25,463 nt of DNA from CAYFIW01 sp964500645 (GTDB taxonomy: Bacteria; Chloroflexota; Dehalococcoidia; Lucifugimonadales; UBA826), in the NCBI GenBank assembly GCA_964500645.1, contig CAZCOH010000021.1, positions 1-25,463 on the forward strand. The letters are read 5' to 3'. A program made the translations under genes and the position numbers. Shown here one piece after another: positions 7,735 to 13,780 of this stretch. Within the stretch, counting starts at the first letter, position 1; the number at the start of each line of letters is the position of its first letter. The notes below the pieces were generated by a model. That model made no database searches. It saw nothing but the letters and a program-made list of their open reading frames with translations, and was not told where the DNA came from.

Positions 7735-7763
7735 ATTTTAGATTCGTGAACTTGTGGTGTCAA
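7735..7763 (-). promoter_or_regulatory. Near-consensus promoter of the DUF151 gene
   Basis: On the minus strand: TTGACA (7758-7763), exactly 17 nt of spacer, and TAAAAT (7735-7740). This is 6/6 and 5/6 to the sigma70 consensus with ideal spacing, and the best promoter in the window. The predicted start near 7728 gives a leader of about 50 nt before the AGGAGGT and ATG. Confidence 0.8.
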
Positions 7764-7827
7764 TCAATAAACGAAAATTTAAATGAAACGCGACGACTGT
7801 CTGTGCAAAATAAAACCCAAATTATTC

Positions 7828-8010
7828 TCAACAAACTACAGTCTTAAGGCTCTTTTGAATATCCGCTCGAGACATTAATATCTTTCTCTCGCAGTTAATA
7901 CACCGTACTCCTATGTCAGCTCCAACTCGGTAAACTACCCAATCAAAACCTCCACAAGGGTGCTGCTTTTTCATCCGTACGACATATCCGATTTCAAATT
8001 TTTGTATCAA
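7828..8010 (-). CDS. DUF951 small zinc-ribbon-like protein
   Basis: Sixty residues matching DUF951, a small family known from Firmicutes and Chloroflexota with no established function. Visible features are FEIGYVVRMKKQHPCGGFDW, then VYRVGADIGVRCINCERKILMSR. Cys19, Cys37 and Cys40 (with His17 or Cys60) could bind a metal, and the fold resembles a beta-rich KOW/SH3-like strand set. The start is uncertain: the frame opens right after two TAA codons, so TTG at 8010 is the only common start that keeps the conserved N-terminus. It lies 17 nt after pyrF and is probably co-transcribed with it. Confidence 0.82.
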   Translation of the reverse strand: MIQKFEIGYVVRMKKQHPCGGFDWVVYRVGADIGVRCINCERKILMSRADIQKSLKTVVC

Positions 8011-8027
8011 ACCTTATTACCGTAATT

Positions 8028-8858
8028 TTAGCTACCAATTTGTGTCAAAATTTCATTAATATCTGATTTCAACTTATATGCAGCCTGACCTGCTGCATGC
8101 GAATAATTATTTAAATCAGACGAAGCATATATAATACTTCTGGAAGAATTTATAAAAATGTTTGGAAATTCTTGTTCTATTCCAGCTTTAAGTGAATTGC
8201 TCAGATCTCCTTCCTGGCTGCCAATTCCCGGAACCAATATTGGAATATCTGGTGCAACAGCTCTGACCGCAGCAAGTTCTTTAGGGAATGTCGCCCCCAC
8301 AACTAGACCAATGTTCTCATTTGAATTCCACCCAGTTGCCATTTTTGCCATTTCTTCAAACAGTGTGCTCCTAGATTGTTGAGAATCGTAGATGCCCTGG
8401 ACTTGATATCCATCCGGATTGGAGGATTTACACCATACAAACACACCTTTATCCGAGTAATCCAGAAAGGGCTTAATTGAATCATAGCCACCAAATCCGT
8501 TCACTGTAGTCGCGTCAAATCCTAGTATTTCAAACATAGAATAGGCATACTTTGCACTTGATGAATCAATATCACCCCTTTTCCCATCACCAATAACAAC
8601 CTTATCGGGAAAATCTGAGTGTATATAATCAACGACATCTTTCAGAATGCTAAATCCATTTAGACCAGAGGCTTCAAAAAAAGCTAGGTTAGGCTTGAAA
8701 GCGCAAGCATCCTTTGCGGTTGCATCCACTATTTGCTTACAAAAAGTAAAAATATCATCGATAGGCATCTTTTCTGGATCAGGATCTAAACCAACACACA
8801 ATAATGAGTCACTTTCAGTAACAGCCTGCCTTAACTTATCAGCAAATATTGATACCAT
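8028..8858 (-). CDS. pyrF: Orotidine 5'-phosphate decarboxylase, long (type 2) form
   Basis: Converts OMP to UMP, the last step of de novo pyrimidine synthesis, in the cytoplasm. Key elements are VGLDPD (22-27), KPNLAFFE (55-62), the catalytic DGKRGDI (91-97, Lys93) and the phosphate-binding PGIGSQEGD near the C-terminal third. The 276 residues match the longer type 2 subfamily. The ATG start has GAGGT 6 nt upstream. It is divergent from the endonuclease III-like gene; other pyr genes are not in the window. Confidence 0.96.
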   Translation of the reverse strand: MVSIFADKLRQAVTESDSLLCVGLDPDPEKMPIDDIFTFCKQIVDATAKDACAFKPNLAFFEASGLNGFSILKDVVDYIHSDFPDKVVIGDGKRGDIDSSSAKYAYSMFEILGFDATTVNGFGGYDSIKPFLDYSDKGVFVWCKSSNPDGYQVQGIYDSQQSRSTLFEEMAKMATGWNSNENIGLVVGATFPKELAAVRAVAPDIPILVPGIGSQEGDLSNSLKAGIEQEFPNIFINSSRSIIYASSDLNNYSHAAGQAAYKLKSDINEILTQIGS

Positions 8859-8890
8859 GTTTTTACCTCAACGAAAATTAGCCTTTTTTT

Positions 8891-8900
8891 CTATGCATAG
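8891..8900. repeat. 10-bp perfect palindrome in the pyrF/nth-like divergent promoter region
   Basis: CTATGCATAG lies between the two divergent starts (8858 minus and 8914 plus). It could be an operator, but it is short and single. Confidence 0.25.
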
Positions 8901-8913
8901 GTAATTATAAAGA

Positions 8914-9612
8914 GTGTCACTTATTCCATTGCCTGAAAATCACAGAAAAATCATACAGAGCATATACAATACTCTGCACACATATTACGGATCCCAAGAT
9001 GCATGGTGGCCATCTGAAACAAGCTTTGAAGTCATATTAGGGGCAATACTTACCCAAAGAACTTCATGGCATAATGCCCAACTGGCTCTTGAAAACCTTA
9101 AGGCATATGGAACCTCTAGTCCTAGTGATTTAGATAGCTTGCCCAAAGAGAAACTTCAAGAACTAATTTATCCTGCTGGTTTTTTTAAATTGAAGACAAG
9201 CCGAATAAAAACCATCTGTCAATTCATTCTTCAAAACTATGATGGGAATGCAGAAAACATGAAAAAGATTCCTTTTAAAAAAGTCAGAATGTCTTTGTTA
9301 GATTTAAATGGTATAGGACCAGAAACAGCCGATGCTATTGTCCTTTATTCTTTAGAAAAACCCACTTTTGTAATAGATGAATACACCAAAAGACTATTCT
9401 TACGACTTGGTGTATTTCCCACTGGAAACAAATATAACGACTGGCAAAATTTCTTTATAAACAACATTGATTCCGACACAGTATTTTCCCAACAATATCA
9501 CGCCTTGATAGTAGAACACTGCAAGCAAATTTGTTCAAAAAGACCCTTATGCCAAGGATGCCCTCTTAATGAAATATGCGATTACTACCAAGATAACCGC
9601 ATATTTCTCTAA
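8914..9612 (+). CDS. Endonuclease III-related DNA glycosylase (COG2231 type)
   Basis: HhH-GPD superfamily base-excision repair protein, 232 residues. The helix-hairpin-helix is LNGIGPETADAI (131-142), the catalytic aspartate is Asp155 in VIDEYTKR, and a 4Fe-4S site is formed by Cys207, Cys213, Cys216 and Cys222 (spacing 5-2-5). The lysine that gives E. coli Nth its AP-lyase activity is Glu137 here, so it is likely a monofunctional glycosylase akin to MagIII-type alkylbase glycosylases. The substrate is inferred. The start is GTG at 8914 with only a weak Shine-Dalgarno sequence, so the start is less sure. Its stop overlaps the maoC stop by 4 nt. Confidence 0.85.
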   Translation: MSLIPLPENHRKIIQSIYNTLHTYYGSQDAWWPSETSFEVILGAILTQRTSWHNAQLALENLKAYGTSSPSDLDSLPKEKLQELIYPAGFFKLKTSRIKTICQFILQNYDGNAENMKKIPFKKVRMSLLDLNGIGPETADAIVLYSLEKPTFVIDEYTKRLFLRLGVFPTGNKYNDWQNFFINNIDSDTVFSQQYHALIVEHCKQICSKRPLCQGCPLNEICDYYQDNRIFL

Positions 9613-10094
9613 GAATTCTTTCTCTTAACAAGGAATTTACGTCGAAGAGTGAGGACCTTATCTCCGTTTTGGTTGATTCCTCGACTTTCGATATAGATTA
9701 GGCCTCTATCAGATCTAGATTTGGAAGGTATCACATCAAGAACTTCACTCTCTGCATATATTGTGTCTCCATGAAATGTAGGACCGTCATGGGTAACATT
9801 TTCATATACAAGGTTTGCAACTGCCTTGCCAGAAGTCTGCCTCACACTCATTCCAACTACTAGGCTCATCACTAACAGTCCATTAACCAATATTTTTCCG
9901 TGCTGATGTTCCGACATGTAATTCGCATCTGTGTGCAGAGGATTATCATTCATGGTAAGCAAAGAAAAGAGATGATTATCCATCTCTGTTATAGTCTTAC
10001 CTGGCCAGTGTTTAAAGATTTGACCTTCCTCAAAGTCTTCAAACCAACCACCAAAGGTATTTTTAGATTCGATAACCAAATTATCCTGAGTCAT
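9609..10094 (-). CDS. MaoC-family hotdog protein (enoyl-CoA hydratase-like)
   Basis: Hotdog-fold protein of 161 residues. It begins with FGGWFEDFEEGQIFKHWPGKTITEMDN and carries the hydratase-2-like stretch LLTMNDNPLHTDANYM (45-60). In classical R-hydratases the motif is GDxNPLH; here the position of the catalytic Asp is Asn49, while His54 is kept, so activity cannot be assumed. The C-terminal half (VYENVTHDGPTFHGDTIYAESEVLDV) completes the fold. The ATG has GGAG 7 nt upstream. It lies 15 nt after the acyl-CoA dehydrogenase, and the two probably act on the same acyl-CoA pathway, for example branched-chain or dicarboxylic acyl-CoA breakdown. Confidence 0.88.
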   Translation of the reverse strand: MTQDNLVIESKNTFGGWFEDFEEGQIFKHWPGKTITEMDNHLFSLLTMNDNPLHTDANYMSEHQHGKILVNGLLVMSLVVGMSVRQTSGKAVANLVYENVTHDGPTFHGDTIYAESEVLDVIPSKSRSDRGLIYIESRGINQNGDKVLTLRRKFLVKRKNS

Positions 10095-10109
10095 TAATTT
10101 ACTCCATAG

Positions 10110-11270
10110 TTAAATTGAATGATTTTGCAACAATCGTCGAGCTATTAAAAGTTTCATTATCTCGTTCGTTCCCTCTCCAATTATCATCAAAGGAGCATCA
10201 CGATAATATCTTTCTAAAGGCAACTCTTTTGTATACCCTACTCCCCCGTGTACCCTCATCGCATCCATGGCCACCTCTCCACACATTTCACTAGCAAACA
10301 ACTTAGCCATGGCTGTTTCCAAATCATTTCTTTCACCAGCGTCTTTCTTTTCGGCAGCGTCATATACCATTAATCTAGCCGCATGAATTTTTGAAGCCAT
10401 TTCAGCAAGCTTCAGCTGTATAGCCTGATGGTTTGATATAGGTTTTCCAAAGGTAGTACGCCTCTGTGAATACTCTATCGCTGCGTCAAAAGCAGCTTGA
10501 GCCACGCCAACAGCTCTAGCAGCAACATTTATACGTCCAGTCTCCAACCCTGACATTACATGATGAAACCCTTTACCTTCCTCCAACCCTACTAAGCTAT
10601 CGGATGAAATCCTGCAGTCATCAAAAATAAGCTCACATGTATCAATTCCACGGTATCCCAGTTTGTCTATGTGCTGACCAACTTTAAAGCCTTGAACTGG
10701 TTTTTCAAATATAAAACAACTAATACCCTTATGAGCTGGTGTTGCATGTGGATCAGTTTTTGCCATCAACGCAAAAACATTCCCGTTTTCGCCATTACTT
10801 ATAAACATTTTACGGCCGTTAATTACGTATTCTTCACCATCTTTCTTAGCAACTGTGGAAATATTCTGCGCATCACTACCTGCCTCTGGCTCTGTCAATG
10901 CCAACCCACCTCTCAGTTCACCCGTCGCCATCCTGGGAAGGACATCGTCTTTTTGACTTTGAGTGCCGTAGTTGCTAACGATATGACTAAGAACATGATG
11001 AGTACCGATTATCCCAGAAAGACTCATCCATCCTTTACTCATTTCCTCGAAAATCATTGCAAAAGTGGTAAAGTCAAGTTCGAGTCCACCATACTCCCTA
11101 GGTATTGTTATTCCAAACAAACCAAGTTCTTGCATTTTTGGAATTAACTCGTGGGGATATATGTCCTCATTGTCATAAACGGAGGCAATAGGCTCAACAT
11201 CTCTTTTGATGAATTCTCGAACCATATTAACAATCTGTTTCCTATCGTCGTCAGAGGTCCTAGTTACCAA
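10110..11270 (-). CDS. Acyl-CoA dehydrogenase
   Basis: FAD-dependent alpha,beta-dehydrogenation of an acyl-CoA, with electrons passed to an ETF. Full length (386 residues), with the N-terminal helical domain, the flavin-contacting LALTEPEAGSDAQ (about 123-135), the FISNGENG strand region, and the C-terminal helical domain with QRRTTFGKPISNHQ and RVHGGVGYTKELPLERYYRDA. The probable catalytic base is Glu366 in GEGTNEIMK, the position used by short- and medium-chain enzymes. The substrate cannot be read from sequence. The start is TTG, with GGAAGG 7 nt upstream. It lies 41 nt after argG and ahead of maoC. Confidence 0.93.
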   Translation of the reverse strand: MVTRTSDDDRKQIVNMVREFIKRDVEPIASVYDNEDIYPHELIPKMQELGLFGITIPREYGGLELDFTTFAMIFEEMSKGWMSLSGIIGTHHVLSHIVSNYGTQSQKDDVLPRMATGELRGGLALTEPEAGSDAQNISTVAKKDGEEYVINGRKMFISNGENGNVFALMAKTDPHATPAHKGISCFIFEKPVQGFKVGQHIDKLGYRGIDTCELIFDDCRISSDSLVGLEEGKGFHHVMSGLETGRINVAARAVGVAQAAFDAAIEYSQRRTTFGKPISNHQAIQLKLAEMASKIHAARLMVYDAAEKKDAGERNDLETAMAKLFASEMCGEVAMDAMRVHGGVGYTKELPLERYYRDAPLMIIGEGTNEIMKLLIARRLLQNHSI

Positions 11271-11311
11271 TTTATTTCCTTCCGATAAAGTGATTAAAAA
11301 TTCTTATCAAC

Positions 11312-12571
11312 TTATTCATATTTCCTATATTGTCGAATTCCGAGGTTCCTCGCAGATACTCCCAAAACATTCAAAAACCCTTCAGCATCCTTATGATCGT
11401 AGGAACCTTCAGCCTCCATAGAGCCATCGTCTGTGTACAAAGAAAACGGCATCGATTCAAAGGTACCGTCCGCTGTATCAAAGAAAACATTCCCTTTGTA
11501 CAACTTAAGACGAATAGTTCCGGTTGCCATGTCACTATAAACCTTCAAAGCGGAAATAGCGGATTTGGTTGCCGAATCCAGCCAATAGCCTTGGTATATC
11601 TGTCTACTGATCAATGTCGACAAATCATCGAAATGTTCCCGGGCTCTTCTGTCCAATATGAATTGCAAAAGGAACTCGTAACTTCGTCCTAATAATTCCA
11701 TGCCCGGAGATTCATATATACCTCTAGATTTAATTCCCACAAATCGATTTTCGATTACGTGTGTTCCTATCCCAACCCCATTTCTACCGGCAATATTATT
11801 ACAATATTTAAACATTCCTACTAAGTCGACACTGATTCCTTCCACTTCTACAGGAATTCCGCTCTGCCACTTTATTTGTACATGCTCAGGTTTAGCGGGC
11901 GCATCCCAGGGCCAAACACCCATCCCCGGTACTACAAAGTCAGGACTGACTGTGACATCTTCTAGATCTCCGGCCTCATGTGTTAATCCTAAAAAGTTAG
12001 CATCCGTTGAGTATTTGGATTCCCTTGCAGGTCTAATAGGCAAGGACATAGATTCGCAATATTCAATCATTTCTTTACGACCAGGAAACATGTCCAAAAA
12101 TTCCTGATCCCGCCAAGGAGCGTAGACGCTAACCTCAGGGGAAATCATATTTGATGCCAATTGAAACCTTACTTGGTCGTTACCTCTACCAGTGGCACCG
12201 TGGAACAAAATTTCAATGTTTTCTTTTTGAAATTCTTCTAATATTTTTTCAACTGTTACCGGACGTGCAATACCGGTGGTGTTCCAATAGCCACCTTCAT
12301 ATCTCGATTGAGACTGAATAACTTTAAGGCCTGCTATAGCTAAAGCCTCCTGACCATCTAGTATGGTCGCGGTGGAAGCCCCACAGGCAAGCATGCGATC
12401 TGCGATAGACGTCAAGTCTTCCTCGTCAGGTTGACCCAAATCGACGGTATAACACCTGACATCAATTCCTTTTCGAGAAAGCCAATGTGTCACAGTGCAG
12501 CTGTCTAATCCTCCGGAAACAGCACCGCCAAAAGTCACAAACCCTTTATCCTTGAGATTACTCCAATTCAA
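11312..12571 (-). CDS. argG: Argininosuccinate synthase
   Basis: Joins citrulline and aspartate using ATP; penultimate step of arginine synthesis. It shows the PP-loop SGGLDSC (19-25), DLGQPDEED, HGATGRGNDQVRF, the citrulline/aspartate-site stretch KYSTDANFLGLTHEAGDLE, and the C-terminal ENRFVGIKSRGIYESPG. The DLGQPDEED and THEAGDLE blocks resemble the E. coli-like subtype more than the common short subtype. At 419 residues it is full length. The start is TTG with GAGGGT 6 nt upstream, 11 nt after argD. No argH is present in the window. Confidence 0.96.
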   Translation of the reverse strand: MNWSNLKDKGFVTFGGAVSGGLDSCTVTHWLSRKGIDVRCYTVDLGQPDEEDLTSIADRMLACGASTATILDGQEALAIAGLKVIQSQSRYEGGYWNTTGIARPVTVEKILEEFQKENIEILFHGATGRGNDQVRFQLASNMISPEVSVYAPWRDQEFLDMFPGRKEMIEYCESMSLPIRPARESKYSTDANFLGLTHEAGDLEDVTVSPDFVVPGMGVWPWDAPAKPEHVQIKWQSGIPVEVEGISVDLVGMFKYCNNIAGRNGVGIGTHVIENRFVGIKSRGIYESPGMELLGRSYEFLLQFILDRRAREHFDDLSTLISRQIYQGYWLDSATKSAISALKVYSDMATGTIRLKLYKGNVFFDTADGTFESMPFSLYTDDGSMEAEGSYDHKDAEGFLNVLGVSARNLGIRQYRKYE

Positions 12572-12582
12572 CAGACTACCCT

Positions 12583-13779
12583 CTAGGAAGTTGCATTCTT
12601 AAGTCCAGTTGATAAGCGTTCGAGGGCTTCATCTATTTCTTCTTTTGTGATTGTCAAAACAGGCATAAGTCTAATAGCCGTAGGCCGCATGGGATTCATC
12701 AAAAGACCTGCTTCATTGCATGAAGCTATCACATCTGGTGTTAACTCCGAATCAAACTCCACCGCCCATATAAGTCCCATCCCTCGAACATCAGTTATGA
12801 ATTCATGGTTGGATTGAATTTTCCTTAAACCTTCCCCCAGATATTCACCCATTCTAGCTGCATTTTCCGCAACATCATTTTCAATAATAAACTTGGTTGA
12901 GGCATGCGCGGCAGCGCAGGTAAGAGGATTCCCCCCAAAAGTCGATCCATGGTCACCAGGATCAAACGCACAAGCAGAATTTTTTGCAAGAAATGCACCG
13001 ATAGGAATTCCGCCTCCCAGGCCTTTTGCGAGGGTCATTATGTCTGGTTCCACTCCAAAACTCTGGTATCCAAAAAGGGTTCCTAATCTGCCCAATCCTG
13101 TCTGAACCTCATCAAAGATCAAGAGCATATTGTTGGCATCACACCATTCCCTGACTCCCTTCAGATAATCCACTGAAGGCACATTGACACCACCTTCTCC
13201 TTGAACAGGTTCAATCATCACGGCAATAGTATTGTCATTTGTTGCTTTTTTTATCTCATCTAGATCGTTATAAGGTACATGGGTAAATCCAGTAGGAATT
13301 GGTTGAAACAACTCCTGATAATGAGGTTGCCCGGTGGCTGAGACATTCATCATAGTCCGCCCATGGAACGAGTTAAGAGCAGTTATTATTTCATACGCTC
13401 CATTCTTGTTTTTCTTCCCGTATTTTTTAGCTAATTTTATAGCGCCCTCATTGGCCTCAGCCCCACTGTTGCAGATAAATATTTTGTCCATACAACTGTT
13501 TTCAACCAATATTTCAGCCAAATTCAGTTGCGGTATGGTGTAAAACTGGTTTGAAGTTTGAACCAATGTTCTGGCTTGCTCTGAGATGGCCTGGGCTATA
13601 GCCTCGTTACAATGACCGGCATTGTTAACTGCCCAACCTGAGGTAAAATCGAGATATTCTTTACCTTCAACATCCCATACTCTAGCTCCTTCACCCTTCT
13701 CCAAAACCATCGGCTGCCTTCGTACCAGAAACATGTAATAATCACTTTCTTTTTGTTTCCACTGGTCAGATGTAGTCAT
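12583..13779 (-). CDS. argD: Acetylornithine aminotransferase (class III, PLP)
   Basis: PLP enzyme that transaminates N-acetylglutamate semialdehyde to N-acetylornithine. Visible are NSGAEANEGAIKLAKKYG (104-121), FHGRT (138-142), the PLP-ring aspartate in DEVQTGLGR (223-231), the Schiff-base Lys252 in TLAKGLGGGIPIGAF, and HGSTFGGNPLTCAAA. The 398 residues are normal. Related class III enzymes (GabT, ornithine aminotransferase) look similar; the surrounding argJ, argB and argG support the arg assignment. The ATG follows the UPF0182 stop by one base and has AGGAGA upstream. Confidence 0.95.
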   Translation of the reverse strand: MTTSDQWKQKESDYYMFLVRRQPMVLEKGEGARVWDVEGKEYLDFTSGWAVNNAGHCNEAIAQAISEQARTLVQTSNQFYTIPQLNLAEILVENSCMDKIFICNSGAEANEGAIKLAKKYGKKNKNGAYEIITALNSFHGRTMMNVSATGQPHYQELFQPIPTGFTHVPYNDLDEIKKATNDNTIAVMIEPVQGEGGVNVPSVDYLKGVREWCDANNMLLIFDEVQTGLGRLGTLFGYQSFGVEPDIMTLAKGLGGGIPIGAFLAKNSACAFDPGDHGSTFGGNPLTCAAAHASTKFIIENDVAENAARMGEYLGEGLRKIQSNHEFITDVRGMGLIWAVEFDSELTPDVIASCNEAGLLMNPMRPTAIRLMPVLTITKEEIDEALERLSTGLKNATS

Positions 13780-13780
13780 A

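Noticed and set aside
7676..7735. N-terminal extension of the DUF151 protein from a TTG at 7735
   Set aside because: The TTG overlaps the -10 box of a near-consensus promoter, and a perfect AGGAGGT precedes the ATG at 7675, where family homology begins.
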